Below, piece after piece: positions 16,352 to 26,200 of a stretch of 64,000 nt of DNA (position 1 is its first letter; every line of letters begins with the position of its first letter). The stretch comes from Neolewinella persica DSM 23188 (GTDB lineage: Bacteria; Bacteroidota; Bacteroidia; Chitinophagales; Saprospiraceae), in NCBI RefSeq assembly GCF_000373105.1, contig NZ_KB890436.1, positions 105,114 to 169,113 of the forward strand. Reading direction: 5' to 3'. The notes beneath the pieces were generated by a model. That model was not told the DNA's origin. It saw only the letters and a list, made by a program, of their open reading frames with translations, and did not search any database. Made by a program: the position numbers and the translations under genes.

Positions 16352-17431
16352 ATGACCAACCGATTCCTCAATTTCGTGTTTGCCTGTGCCCTGGGGCTGA
16401 GCTTTGCTTCCTGCAGTAGTGACATGACCAGCAACCTGAACCCGACACCGGCAGCTTTCGGTAAGATCAACAGTTTGTACGTCATTGCCGACAGTACGCT
16501 TTGGTTAACCGGCGCACGTGATTCGGTGGCTTATTTCTTCGAGTCGCCCTACATCATTTTGCCGCAGCCGGAACCCATTTTCGATGTGCGCCACCTGGAG
16601 CCCCGCAAACTGGCGGAGGAGCCTTCTTTTCAGCAATTACGTAATTACATCGTTTTGGCCGACCTGAGTGACCTCAACAGCCCGACGACTAAGATGGTCC
16701 TTGAAGATTTAAGTGATGCTAAGATCCAACAGGTCAAAGAAGAAGGGTTCGGTTCTGCCGTAGCGCGTAATAAATGGGCCACGGGTCAGCAGCTTATTTA
16801 CCTGATGGGTAAAAATGAACCTGAGTTACTTGCTGGCATGAGTACGGCCTATCCCGCCGTTGTCAAAAGAGTGGCGGAACGGGAAAACGAGCGCGTTAAG
16901 GTGACCACCTATTTCCAGGGAATCAACCGAAGCCTGGGAGATACCGTGCGCATGCTCAGCGGTGCTACTCTTGATATTCCCGGGGGGTATTCCCGTGTAC
17001 CGGTTAACTCAGACAACTTCGCCTGGCTCCGCAAACAGACCAGGGGAGGTAGCCTCAACATCATGGCTACCCGTATTCCCTATGAGAACCAGGAGCAACT
17101 GAGTAAGGCGGGGCTGAAGGAAATCCGGGATATGGTCGGCAAAGAATACTTTGGTTCTACCCTGGATAATACGTTCATGAAAATAAATGACGAGGACTTA
17201 CCGCTTTTCGTGGAACAGATGGAGCTGAATGGCACTTACGCCCTTGAAGGTCGGGGGATATGGGAAATGGAGAATGACTTCCTGGCAGGACCCTTCGTCT
17301 CTTATCTGATTAACGATGAAAAAGGCAAGCAGTTGGTGTTGGTCGATGGCTTCGTCTTAGCTCCTGGCCGTAAAAAGCGGGAACTGATGGAAGAGCTCGT
17401 GCAAGTGCTGCAGACTGCTGTGGTGCAGTAG
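16352..17431 (+). CDS. DUF4837 family lipoprotein
   Basis: The product has 359 residues. The N-terminus MTNRFLNFVFACALGLSFASC ends in a lipobox Cys, so the mature protein is lipid-anchored. The body matches the Bacteroidota family DUF4837: the opening GKINSLYVIADSTLW, then FFESPYIILPQPEPIFDVRH, and the later segment DNTFMKINDEDLPLF. No catalytic motif is known for the family. It lies 200 bp after moxR on the same strand and is closed by a strong intrinsic terminator. It may share a transcript with moxR, but the sequence does not settle that. Confidence 0.82.
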   Translation: MTNRFLNFVFACALGLSFASCSSDMTSNLNPTPAAFGKINSLYVIADSTLWLTGARDSVAYFFESPYIILPQPEPIFDVRHLEPRKLAEEPSFQQLRNYIVLADLSDLNSPTTKMVLEDLSDAKIQQVKEEGFGSAVARNKWATGQQLIYLMGKNEPELLAGMSTAYPAVVKRVAERENERVKVTTYFQGINRSLGDTVRMLSGATLDIPGGYSRVPVNSDNFAWLRKQTRGGSLNIMATRIPYENQEQLSKAGLKEIRDMVGKEYFGSTLDNTFMKINDEDLPLFVEQMELNGTYALEGRGIWEMENDFLAGPFVSYLINDEKGKQLVLVDGFVLAPGRKKRELMEELVQVLQTAVVQ

Positions 17432-17473
17432 CGTACCGTAGCCAAAGAATCCCAATTTGTTCGAGAACAGATG

Positions 17474-17509
17474 ATCTCGCGATGCCAACGGCGTCGCGAG
17501 ATTTTTTTT
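17474..17509 (+). terminator. Strong intrinsic terminator after the DUF4837 gene
   Basis: A perfect 9-bp stem (ATCTCGCGA at 17474-17482, TCGCGAGAT at 17494-17502) is followed directly by seven T residues. Confidence 0.88.
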
Positions 17510-17564
17510 AGATGAGACCAACCTCGCATCTGACGTTGGAGCTCTATATTGTAGTCTTCAACAT

Positions 17565-17731
17565 TAGTGGTCATGAATCAAAATTTGGCCTGGCTTACAC
17601 TTGACCATCGCGGCGCTGTACTTCCCAACTGAAAACCTCAGGTAGCTATGGCTATCCTCCGTTTCCAGCGGGTCGTCGAGCACCACGCTGACCGCGTCTA
17701 AGCTAAGTCCAACTTCAATTCATGACCACTA
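17565..17731. repeat. Inverted repeat of about 165 bp in the gap before the barrel genes
   Basis: TAGTGGTCATGAAT (17565-17578) is perfectly inverted at 17718-17731. Weaker similarity extends inward for about 15 bp. The rest of the 409-bp gap (17432-17840) holds the terminator at 17474 and no gene. The layout could be a small miniature inverted-repeat element; no target duplication was recognised. Confidence 0.55.
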
Positions 17732-17840
17732 GTTATCTGGGGCTTGATTGATCATTGTGACCGGTTAAGTGAATTAATAAGTTGTTACTGGTCTTTTGAT
17801 CTCCTGCCCAAAACCTTTCTATTAACACTAAAACTAAATC

Positions 17841-18893
17841 ATGCGTCTTACACTACTCTCTTTGCTGCTTATTGCGGCGATTAATCTAACGGGGCAATCA
17901 GAAAATCAGGGTAAATTTTATCTTTCTGGAAATACCTCTTTCAACTACGCCAATAATTTTCAGGGTACCTACGAACAGGCCAGTTTCGAATCCACCTACT
18001 TAGGTTTTTTCCTGACCAACAAACTTCTGGTTGGTGCGGAAGTTATTGCAGGTACAGACGAAGACCTGTACGATGACAGTCCGTTTGTCATTAGCCCTTT
18101 CGTACGCTATTACTTACCCATTAACCGGGTAAAGAATACGCAATTTTTCGCTGAAGTTGGCTTCGGTACCTTCGGTAATTTTGGCTTTGGATCGAGCTTT
18201 GAAACGGATTTTCATTTTGGGGTCGGTGCTGAACGAAACTTTGGCGACGGGGTGGTAGGTACCGCCCGCCTGCGGTACAAGGCCAATTCTTCAGGGCTGA
18301 ACTATACGGAGCTGGACCTTGGCCTGAATTTTATGCTGGGAGGTAAACAAGCGTGGGATGGCGCTGCGTTTCGGAAGCAGGGTGCATTCCTTGTTGATCC
18401 TACTATAGGAAGTATTGGTTTTGGCCACCGTAGCCGTGGCAACCTTCGGGATTTACGCCTAAATCTGAACATAGGACTAGGGTATTTCATGACAAAGAAT
18501 TTGTTGGTGGAGGCAGGATATAACGTCGAGACAATTGATGTCGATAGAGACGGGGTAGGTTTCCAGGAATTTAATTCCAGGGATTGGCAAGCATATCTGG
18601 GCCTACGGTACTTCCTCCCAACTGCAACCCGCAGATGGCAACCCTTTGTCCTGGCACGTGCCGGTTGGGCGGGTGCTTCCTCAGGGTTTGATGATCCAAC
18701 TTTCGGCCCACAGTCCAATAGCGAGAATAGCGGCTTTTCGGAATTAGGCGCAGGAACGCTCTATATGCTGACGAAGAAAGCGGCCCTCGACGTTAGTCTG
18801 CGCTATCAGTCCGAAGGACTGGATGCGCCAGCAGGCAGCCCCAATGCTATGGTGGGTTCCGTCGGGCTAAAGGTTTTCCTGGGAGGCAAATAA
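17841..18893 (+). CDS. Outer-membrane beta-barrel protein, duplicated barrel, paralog 1
   Basis: The product has 350 residues with a signal peptide MRLTLLSLLLIAAINLTGQ. The mature part consists of two similar halves. The first (about 24-175) goes from FYLSGNTSFNY to LNFMLGGK. The second (about 185-350) goes from GAFLVDPTIGSIGFGHRSRG to LKVFLGGK and ends with the aromatic-poor strand typical of this group. Each half has alternating strands and turns like a small OmpA-type barrel, with FVRYYLPI and LGLRYFLP at equivalent places. It is an outer-membrane protein with no known ligand. The next gene is a paralog with the same two-half plan, 25 bp downstream. Confidence 0.82.
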   Translation: MRLTLLSLLLIAAINLTGQSENQGKFYLSGNTSFNYANNFQGTYEQASFESTYLGFFLTNKLLVGAEVIAGTDEDLYDDSPFVISPFVRYYLPINRVKNTQFFAEVGFGTFGNFGFGSSFETDFHFGVGAERNFGDGVVGTARLRYKANSSGLNYTELDLGLNFMLGGKQAWDGAAFRKQGAFLVDPTIGSIGFGHRSRGNLRDLRLNLNIGLGYFMTKNLLVEAGYNVETIDVDRDGVGFQEFNSRDWQAYLGLRYFLPTATRRWQPFVLARAGWAGASSGFDDPTFGPQSNSENSGFSELGAGTLYMLTKKAALDVSLRYQSEGLDAPAGSPNAMVGSVGLKVFLGGK

Positions 18894-18918
18894 ATTTTCA
18901 CCTAAAACACCACATCCT

Positions 18919-19941
18919 ATGCAACGTATTACAATCCTGTTTTTCGTATTGTTTTCCTGTACCCTCCACGCACAGTATGAGCAGGGTAACTGGTACCTGA
19001 GTGGCAACTCTGTTCTTGACGCTGGCAACCAGACTACGGTAGCAGGCAGCAGTTTCCTGCCAGAGTCCGCCAGTCGTTCGGGTTACTTTCTGTTCGACCG
19101 TTTACTCGTAGGGGGAAACGTATTGAATCCCGCTGCTTTTGTTCGTTACTACCAACCCTTAAAGTCGCAGGGTAAATTATCCGCTTTTGCGGAGTTGAAT
19201 GTAGCCGCAGTTTTAGGCCGAAGAGGGACCACTACTTTCCAACCAGCCATTGGGCTGGAGTACCAGCTGGCGCCAGAAGTTCTGCTCTCTGCTACACTAC
19301 AGTATTCCGTTGAAGTGGACCCTGCTAACAGTCTCTCCCTGCAATTTGGGGTCAACACATTTATTGGCCGTGGTGGTTTGGCTCCCGGCCAAAATCTGCT
19401 CCGCAAGGGCGCATTGTTCATCGATCCCAACATCGGGAGCATCACCTTTGGTAACAGGAGTTTTGGGAATGGTAACATCAACTGGTTGGGTGTAGACTTA
19501 CACTTCGGTGGCGGGCTGATGTTGACGGACCGGATTAGCCTGGATGGTAGTATCTCTGCCAGCAACTATAATTCGGAGTCCGATTTTTCTAATTCGGCGA
19601 CACTGTTCACTGCGACCGAGGTAGCTGCCGATATCGGCTTACGCTATTTCGTTACCGGAAAGGGTAAATTTCGCCCCTATATCAGTGGTGGTCTTAGCAG
19701 CCGTTACTTTTTCCGCGTTGCCAAATATGAAACGCCGGGACGGCCTGACGATACATCAAACGATTTCGATTTTAATCCCTACCTCAAACTTGGCACCCTG
19801 TTTTTCCTAAGCGACAAAGTAGCTCTGGACGCTGGTGTGGAGTACAACTTCCGGGATAATAACAATGACGGAGCATTTAACTCCAAAATGGGTTTAGGCG
19901 TGGGCCTGAAAATTTTTCTGGGAGGAGGGAAGAAGCCTTGA
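18919..19941 (+). CDS. Outer-membrane beta-barrel protein, duplicated barrel, paralog 2
   Basis: The product has 340 residues with a signal peptide MQRITILFFVLFSCTLHAQ. It mirrors the preceding protein: NWYLSGNSVLDAGNQ opens the first half, which ends FGVNTFIGRGG. GALFIDPNIGSITFGNRSFG opens the second half, which ends VGLKIFLGGG. The 25-bp gap to the upstream paralog makes co-transcription likely. A remnant of a third member follows 60 bp downstream. The role is unknown; the family looks like a local tandem expansion. Confidence 0.82.
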   Translation: MQRITILFFVLFSCTLHAQYEQGNWYLSGNSVLDAGNQTTVAGSSFLPESASRSGYFLFDRLLVGGNVLNPAAFVRYYQPLKSQGKLSAFAELNVAAVLGRRGTTTFQPAIGLEYQLAPEVLLSATLQYSVEVDPANSLSLQFGVNTFIGRGGLAPGQNLLRKGALFIDPNIGSITFGNRSFGNGNINWLGVDLHFGGGLMLTDRISLDGSISASNYNSESDFSNSATLFTATEVAADIGLRYFVTGKGKFRPYISGGLSSRYFFRVAKYETPGRPDDTSNDFDFNPYLKLGTLFFLSDKVALDAGVEYNFRDNNNDGAFNSKMGLGVGLKIFLGGGKKP

Positions 19942-20001
19942 TGGGAAAAACCAGCCATTTGAACCCAAACACAAGATTATTGATCTAAACCTATAATTTC
20001 A

Positions 20002-20204
20002 ATGAAATACTTGTCCACACTTCTGCTATTCATTCTTTCCTTTGGTCCCTGTCCGCAGCCCTTAAATCAGGCTTTATATACAATTTCAACGAACGCGTGG
20101 CATTGGACTTTCACCTAGGATACAATCCGTACCTCAGTGGAAGTGTGAACCAGCCAGTGTTTTCCGGGGGAATAGGCCTGAAGGTGTTTTTGGGGAAAAA
20201 TTAA
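20002..20204 (+). pseudogene. Remnant of a third barrel paralog (internal deletion and frameshift)
   Basis: An ATG at 20002 begins MKYLSTLLLFILSFG, a signal-peptide start, but this frame stops after 38 codons. In the next frame the DNA reads LKSGFIYNFNERVALDFHLG, then ends GGIGLKVFLG followed by a stop at 20202-20204. This matches the last strands of the two upstream paralogs (LKLGTLFFLSDKVALDAGVE and LKIFLGGG). The remnant therefore keeps the first codons and the last about 47 codons of a gene that has lost most of its body and its frame. Confidence 0.72.
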
Positions 20205-20209
20205 TTTTT

Positions 20210-20227
20210 GGCGCGGTCGCAGGTGCA
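20210..20227 (+). repeat. Dispersed element half copy downstream of the barrel remnant
   Basis: Sequence ggcgcggtcgcaggtgca, followed by AGGTGAGG. Together with the inverted copy at 20820 it brackets the FKBP gene. Confidence 0.6.
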
Positions 20228-20256
20228 AGGTGAGGTTAGGGGGCAGTATTTAGCGG

Positions 20257-20308
20257 TCAGGTTTCAGAATTCAGCCATTCTATAAGTGTACTGAATCCTG
20301 AGACCTGA
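20257..20308. repeat. Hairpin of degenerate short repeats at the convergent FKBP border
   Basis: The 18-bp arms 20257-20274 and 20291-20308 are inverted copies with two mismatches (TCAGGTTTCAG / CTGAGACCTGA type). It lies between the plus-strand barrel remnant and the stop of the minus-strand FKBP gene, so it could end transcription from both sides. More CCTGATCCCTGA repeats follow to 20338. Confidence 0.55.
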
Positions 20309-20339
20309 TCCCTGAAGGCTAAATCCTGATCCCTGATTA

Positions 20340-20789
20340 CTACCCAACCCCTACCACCTCCACATAAAACATCAGCTCACTGTTGCCGGGGATGTTACCC
20401 TTTTTTGCGTTCCCGTAGCCCAGTTTTGGCGGGATGAACAGGGTAGCTTCGTCCCCTACCCGGAGTAGATCGATGCCTTCGTCCCATCCGGCAATGACCT
20501 CCCCGATACCGAGGCGAAAGCGAAAGGACCGGCCTTTAGTGAGGGAGTCATCAAAGAGAGTCCCGTCACTGACCAACAAGCCGAGATAGTTGACCTTTAC
20601 CGCCTGGCCAGGCTTCGGGCGCGGCCCGTCGCCCTGCTCATGAACGATGTAACCCAGGCCGGAGGCCGTCCGCTTAGGGTCAATTTCGAAATCTAGGTAT
20701 TGCTGTAGGGTTTCCTTAGCAAAGGCCAGGCGGTCAGCAGCGTAAGCCTTTTGTTTAGCCTTAGACATTTTTTTCATCGGTAATAACAT
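20340..20789 (-). CDS. FKBP-type peptidyl-prolyl cis-trans isomerase
   Basis: The product has up to 149 residues; starts at 20789, 20777 (MKKMSK) and 20768 (MSKAKQ) are all possible. There is no signal peptide, so it is probably cytoplasmic. A helical N-terminal segment (about 10-35) precedes the FKBP domain. That domain shows KPGQAVKVNYLGLLVSDGTLFDDS, with GIGEVIAGWDEGIDLLRVGDEATLFIPP and LGYGNAKKGNIPGNSELMFYVEV as later parts. These contain the usual active-site residues (Tyr, Asp in FDDS, Trp in GWDEG). It accelerates proline isomerisation during folding. It is a single-gene unit bracketed by two element half copies. Confidence 0.9.
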   Translation of the reverse strand: MLLPMKKMSKAKQKAYAADRLAFAKETLQQYLDFEIDPKRTASGLGYIVHEQGDGPRPKPGQAVKVNYLGLLVSDGTLFDDSLTKGRSFRFRLGIGEVIAGWDEGIDLLRVGDEATLFIPPKLGYGNAKKGNIPGNSELMFYVEVVGVG

Positions 20790-20819
20790 TGTTTTATCCC
20801 TTGCTCTTATACCGTCATC

Positions 20820-20837
20820 TGCACCTGCGGCCGCGGC
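20820..20837 (-). repeat. Dispersed element half copy, about 30 bp before the FKBP start
   Basis: The element end on the minus strand, tgcacctgcggccgcggc on plus. The adjoining minus-strand sequence AAGAGCAAGGGATAA matches the inner arm of the complete elements. Confidence 0.6.
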
Positions 20838-20898
20838 TGATAAGAGAGGTGGGAATGCCGCAAGATAATCTTCCTTTCAAACAAGCTCCAAAACGACA

Positions 20899-20928
20899 CC
20901 GGCCCCCAGCATGACTGCTGGAGGCCGG
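20899..20928 (-). terminator. Hairpin terminator of the small barrel gene
   Basis: CCGGCC-CCAGC pairs with GCTGG-GGCCGG around a short loop, 24 bp past the stop codon at 20953. On the minus strand it is followed by a T-rich stretch (TGTCGTTTTGG). Confidence 0.65.
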
Positions 20929-20952
20929 CGCCGAAAATTCTTAAGCAGTTGA

Positions 20953-21492
20953 TTAGCCGCCGAAACGCCAGCCGGCAATGATGCCAAGTCGGAAATCCAG
21001 ACCAGAAACGGCCTCGAAGATGGCTTCAAACTCTTCGTCATCGTCGCTGCCGCCAAATACGGTGCCACGGCCGAGACCCATGTTGAGTTCGAACATAAAA
21101 CCGCTGTCGGTCACCCATTTGTTGCCGAAAAGAATGCCCAGGGCACCGCGCGTAGCATCGGTTTCAGTATCGTCACCTTTGTCGTTTGCCGTTACGAAAG
21201 TTAACTTACCGTAGCCGCCAACAAAAAATTTATCCGCACCACGATTGGGGTTCAGGTAGTAGCGGAATTCAGGAATGAGGCGAAGGTTGGTATACTTAAA
21301 GTTATCACTGCCAAAGTCGTTGGCTGCATAGCCGATCCCGCCGGAAAGGGAAGTGTTTTCACTAAGCGAAAAATCTGCAGCAACGCCGATGCCTCCGAAA
21401 ATTAGGGATCCGACGTTAAGCTTAGCATCCACCTGAGCGGAAAGGGAAAGGGAGAATACCGCCAGGAGGCAGGTAAGGAAAAGGGTACGCAT
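20953..21492 (-). CDS. Small outer-membrane beta-barrel protein
   Basis: The product has 179 residues with a signal peptide MRTLFLTCLLAVFSLSLSAQ. The mature part looks like an eight-stranded barrel: alternating strands such as LSGGIGYAANDF, LRLIPEFRYYLNP and FFVGGYGKLTFV, with an acidic loop DDDEEFEAIFEAVSG. It ends in the terminal strand FRLGIIAGWRFGG. This is the generic Bacteroidota outer-membrane beta-barrel domain with no assigned ligand. It is a single gene with its own terminator. It is similar in plan, though not obviously in sequence, to the half-barrels at 17841-19941. Confidence 0.8.
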   Translation of the reverse strand: MRTLFLTCLLAVFSLSLSAQVDAKLNVGSLIFGGIGVAADFSLSENTSLSGGIGYAANDFGSDNFKYTNLRLIPEFRYYLNPNRGADKFFVGGYGKLTFVTANDKGDDTETDATRGALGILFGNKWVTDSGFMFELNMGLGRGTVFGGSDDDEEFEAIFEAVSGLDFRLGIIAGWRFGG

Positions 21493-21837
21493 AGTACGGT
21501 GGTTTAGGTTAAGAGGTAATATGGGTTGTTAGAAATTGACAGCGATCTAAGAAGTGATTGATGTCTTTAGGTGCAAGATACGCCATACAATTGATTCAGT
21601 GTAACTTTAATGGAAATATAAAACTTGTTTTTAATCTAAAAAGTTACACATGTGTTAAGGCGCTATTCCCCTTTCTATTATTAGAAATGGCTGATTTGTT
21701 GTTGTTTATCAAACGGTTTCTTATTTGCAAATGCCTGTTCTAATTAAGACTTCCACGGCAACTTTAATTTGGTCTTAACTTAACCATTCTTGCTTCATTT
21801 GTGCCGGAACAATGGATGCATTGCTACCTTCGCCTAT
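21493..21837. other. A/T-rich gap between divergent genes, no gene seen
   Basis: This 345-bp stretch separates the minus-strand barrel gene from the plus-strand helicase gene, so it must hold both promoters. It is clearly more A/T-rich than its surroundings. One 61-codon open frame (21558-21743) has no family resemblance and an unlikely composition. TTCATTTG near 21795 is a weak match to the TAnnTTTG promoter box for the helicase gene. Confidence 0.5.
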
Positions 21838-23133
21838 ATGGCGCTCGAACCCCTGCAACTTTCCGACGATTTCAATTACGCCCTCGAGCGGATGGAATCC
21901 GGTGATCACCTGTTCATTACCGGCAGGGCAGGGACGGGAAAATCTACCCTGCTACAGATCTTCCGTCGCAGCACTACCAGAAATGTAGTGGTACTCGCGC
22001 CAACGGGCGTTGCCGCGTTGAACGTCCATGGCCAGACCATCCACAGTCTTTTCGGGTTTCCTCCCAGGCTGATCCTTCCGGAAAATGTACGCCCCAATCG
22101 CCGTTATAAACGGCTGTTTGAAAACCTGGAGGTACTCATCATCGATGAAATAAGTATGGTGCGGGCGGATGTGATGGAGGCCATCGACCTCGCCCTGAAA
22201 ATGAACCGGAACAGCCAGCGTCCCTTTGGTGGTGTGCAGATTATCCTGTTTGGCGATTTATACCAGTTACCTCCCATCGTCAGCAGCCAGGAGGAAAAGA
22301 TGTACTTCAGCCAGCGGTACGCCAGTGCTTACTTTTTTAGTGCTGACTGCCTGGATTTGATTGACCTGGAAATGATCGAATTACGCCAGGTCTACCGGCA
22401 AGACAGTCGGCACTTTCTGCGCTTACTGGACGCCATCCGGAACGCAACGGTCGATTACGATGAGCTGGAGTCGCTCAACGAACGGCATGTCCCCGACTTT
22501 GTCCCGGAAGAAGGAGAGAACTACCTGACCCTTGCGGCACGTAACGCCACCGTTAATGGCATCAACGCAAAGAAACTGACGGAGAACACGAACCCGGAAA
22601 TCCTCTACCTGGCACAAGTGAAGGGGGCGTTCCATGAAAACCTTTTTCCAGTGCCGGCGGCACTGAAGTTGAAGGTTGGCGCTCAGGTGATGACGGTGCG
22701 TAATGATAATGATAAGAAGTACGTGAACGGTACCATTGGTACCGTGGTGGAATGCAAGACGGAGTCGGTGATCATCCTGGTGTCTGAAGACGGCAAGCCC
22801 CGAACGATAGAAGTTGGCTACGAGGAATGGGATGTAATCCGCTACACTGCTACCGGGACGTTGGAGGACACGAAGATCGGCACCGAGACCCTGGGGACTT
22901 ACAAGCAGCTGCCCGTTCGTTTGGCCTGGGCCGTTACCATTCATAAGTCTCAGGGGAAAACCTTTGATAAAATTATTGTTGACCTCGGTCGCGGTGCCTT
23001 TGAGCACGGACAAACCTACGTGGCGCTGTCGCGCTGCACCACCTTGCAGGGCATCGTACTGCGCAACCCACTTACCCCGCGCGACGTGATGGTGGATCCG
23101 GCAGTGGTGGAGTTTTATGAGGGGATGCGGTAG
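21838..23133 (+). CDS. Pif1-like superfamily 1B DNA helicase
   Basis: The product has 431 residues from the ATG at 21838 (an in-frame TTG upstream is less likely). Helicase motifs are complete. Walker A is GRAGTGKST at 29-37, motif Ia is VLAPTGVAALNVHGQTIHSLF, motif II is LIIDEISMVRADVM, and motif III is IILFGDLYQLPP. The C-terminal part has the SH3-like insertion and motif VI, AWAVTIHKSQGKTFDKIIVD then YVALSRCTTL. The length is close to that of the bacterial Pif1 enzymes studied in Bacteroides. These unwind DNA 5' to 3' and act on forks and G-quadruplexes. No mobile element surrounds it. Confidence 0.92.
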   Translation: MALEPLQLSDDFNYALERMESGDHLFITGRAGTGKSTLLQIFRRSTTRNVVVLAPTGVAALNVHGQTIHSLFGFPPRLILPENVRPNRRYKRLFENLEVLIIDEISMVRADVMEAIDLALKMNRNSQRPFGGVQIILFGDLYQLPPIVSSQEEKMYFSQRYASAYFFSADCLDLIDLEMIELRQVYRQDSRHFLRLLDAIRNATVDYDELESLNERHVPDFVPEEGENYLTLAARNATVNGINAKKLTENTNPEILYLAQVKGAFHENLFPVPAALKLKVGAQVMTVRNDNDKKYVNGTIGTVVECKTESVIILVSEDGKPRTIEVGYEEWDVIRYTATGTLEDTKIGTETLGTYKQLPVRLAWAVTIHKSQGKTFDKIIVDLGRGAFEHGQTYVALSRCTTLQGIVLRNPLTPRDVMVDPAVVEFYEGMR

Positions 23134-23260
23134 GGAAATACGAATACCCTTAGTTCCCCCACGCTTACTAGCCCAACCCCCACACCCCCTAATTCAACAA
23201 AAAACAGGCCATCTCATCCCCGTGCTTTGTGGTATCACAAAACCATAAAACACCCTTCCG

Positions 23261-26200
23261 ATGAAATACCTGCTCTGCATTTTCCTTATCTACTGCTGCT
23301 GCGTAATCAACGCCCAATCAACAACCGGTAGTCCCTACTTTGAATTAAGTGGTAAGGCCGACTTCCCGTTGGAAAACACCACCGCTGATGTCAATATCGC
23401 CGGCGTAATTGCCGACGTAACCGTGTCCCAGACGTATGTCAATAATGGAACAGAGCGACTCGAAGCGACCTACGTCTTTCCAGGTTCTACCAATGCGGCG
23501 GTTTATGGCATGACGATGATCGTCGGGAGCCGCCGGATTGCCGGCATTATCCAGCGCAAAGCCGAAGCACGGGAGACTTATGAAGCGGCCAAAGCGGAGG
23601 GTAAACGTGCCTCCCTGCTGGAGCAGCACCGGCCCAACGTTTTTCAGATGAACGTTGCAAATATCCTCCCGGGCGACACGGTAAAGGTGGAATTGAAATA
23701 CACCGAACTGTTGGTGCCCGAAAGTGGTACCTATCGCTTCGTTTACCCAACGGTAGTTGGGCCAAGGTTTACCGGAGAGAGCGAACCAGGAACTACGGCT
23801 TATGCCGCTCAGCCCTACGTGAACGGTCCGCCAACTTATGCTTTTGATATCGACATCAACCTGAACGCCGGTATGAGTGTAAGCAATATTGGCAGCCCAA
23901 GCCACCGCCTGGCGATTACCCCCAGCGGAACGTCTTCGGCGATTACCACAGACGGCTCGGAAACCTACGGTGGTAACCGCGACTTCGTCCTCGAATACCA
24001 ACTCCAGGGCAAGCAAATCCAAACGGGTATGCTGCTGTTTGAGGGAGAAAAGGAAAATTACTTTCTTTATATGGCCCAGCCGCCACAGGCGCCTACTGAC
24101 CAGGACTACCCGCCCCGGGAGTTCGTCTTTGTCGTCGACGTTTCCGGGTCGATGAACGGCTTCCCGCTGCAAGTTTCCAAAAAACTGCTGCGTAAACTTA
24201 TTGGTCAGCTGCGGCCAACCGACCAGTTCAACGTGGTGCTCTTCGCCGGAGCGAGCCAAACCTGGCAAGCCTCTTCACTAGCTGCAACAGAAGACAACCT
24301 GTCTTCCGCGCTGACCTTCCTTGATCAGGCACGGGGTGGGGGAGGAACTCAATTACTGCGTGCTTTGCAAACCGCCTACGCTTTGCCACGCGTAGCAGAA
24401 GGATTAAGCCGGAATTTCGTAGTCGTTACCGACGGTTACATCTCCGTTGAACCGGAGGTTTTTGACCTCGTTCGTAAAAACCTGAACCAGGCAAATGTGT
24501 ACTCCTTTGGCATCGGTAGTGGCGTTAACCGCCACCTGATCGAAGGCATGGCGCGCATCGGTAAAGGCCGCCCGGCCTTCGTGCTTAATCCGAGCCAGGC
24601 GGATACGGTGGCCGATAAATTTCGTCGCTACATCAGTGAGCCGGTGCTCACGGAAATGGAACTCGACTTTGGAGATAAGTTCGAGGCGTACGACATTGAG
24701 CCGACCAGCCTGCCGGACGTAAGCCGGGAACGCCCGCTGGTGGTCTTCGGAAAATACCGGGGTAAGGCCAAAGGCCAGCTGAAGCTGACCGGTTATGGTG
24801 GCTACGCGGGCCTGGAAAATCAAAACGGTATACCTGCCGATCAGATTAAGAGCGAAGCAGATACCCGTAAGCGCCAGTATACCTTTAAATTGAAAGGCGC
24901 CATAGCGGACGCTCGTAATGCCGCACTGGCCCAGCTTTGGGCCCGGGAGCGTATCCGTCGCCTTGACGATTACAACAACCTCCGCCACAACGATGCCCGG
25001 GTGGAAGAAGTGACGCAGCTTGGCTTGGACTATAACTTATTGACCCAGTACACCAGCTTCGTTGCCGTAGAAGAAACACCGGTCGCAGACGTAAACGATC
25101 CCCTGAAAACCGTTAAGCAGCCCCTGCCGCTGCCGGAGAATGTGTCTGCAACAGCAGTAGGTTTTACCCTCGGCTTCGCCGGCGTGGCTGGTCTGCCGGT
25201 TACCGGCGGTACCCCCTGGTACGCTTTTGCCATCATCGGCCTGTTGGCTGGTGCGTTGTGCTACCTTTTATACACTGTATTTGGTCGTCGCCTGTTTTTT
25301 GTTCTTATACCTTTTGCCTTGTTCTCCTTGTTAATCAGCTGTGATGCCAGCCGGAAGCAGGCGCTGGCCCGGGAAACTACACCTGAAATCCTCGAAGACC
25401 CGTTAGCCTTTGATGACCGGGCGGCGACCATCACTTTTATCCTCGGCGAAGACGAGGGCACTAATGCTTACTATACCCGTGCCACGGAGTACTTTCGTTA
25501 CCATCCTCAGGAGGCTGGAGAGTACTTGGTGACTGAGCTGCGGAGCATCAGTGAGGTGCACGATTATCTGCAAAGGAACCAATCACCGGCCGGTTTCTGG
25601 CGAAAGGTTAATCTCGTGGCTCACGGTAACCAGTGGACTGGCCTGGCAACGCCGTTGCACCCCGGACAGGCTACCCGTACTTCTACGGAAGTACTTTCGG
25701 CGTGGGAGCCAGCGCGCGAGCTACCTGAGACCAGCGTGAATGAACAAACAGAAATCATCGTTCATGGCTGCAGCGTCGGAAGGGATTCTGCACTGCTGCT
25801 GCAACTCAGTCGGGTATTTGCCGCGCGCGGACATCAGTTTCCTGCGGTGGCTGCGTCGGAGAATTTCACCTTATTTCGGGAAGGGGAATACGGTATGGAG
25901 CGCCACTACGCCGAGTATTATTTTCGGGCCACTCCGCTTGGGAAATATCCGCAAAAGGAAGTGATGGCTAATCGTTTTGCCCGCCAGCACCCCGATAAGC
26001 CAATTGACTGGGATGAGGCGCTTAGTAACTCCCGCTTTACCGAAGAGCTTCAGCCACACCTTTATCAGTTCAATGTTCCGGTTTCCTGGACAAGGGTGTA
26101 CCCACAAAATCTTAAAACGACGGTGCCAACCAACGAAGCCGCCTGGCTGGCTGGCGAACCAGACCTGATGGCCCGACTGGAACGCATGGGCTTGTCCCCA

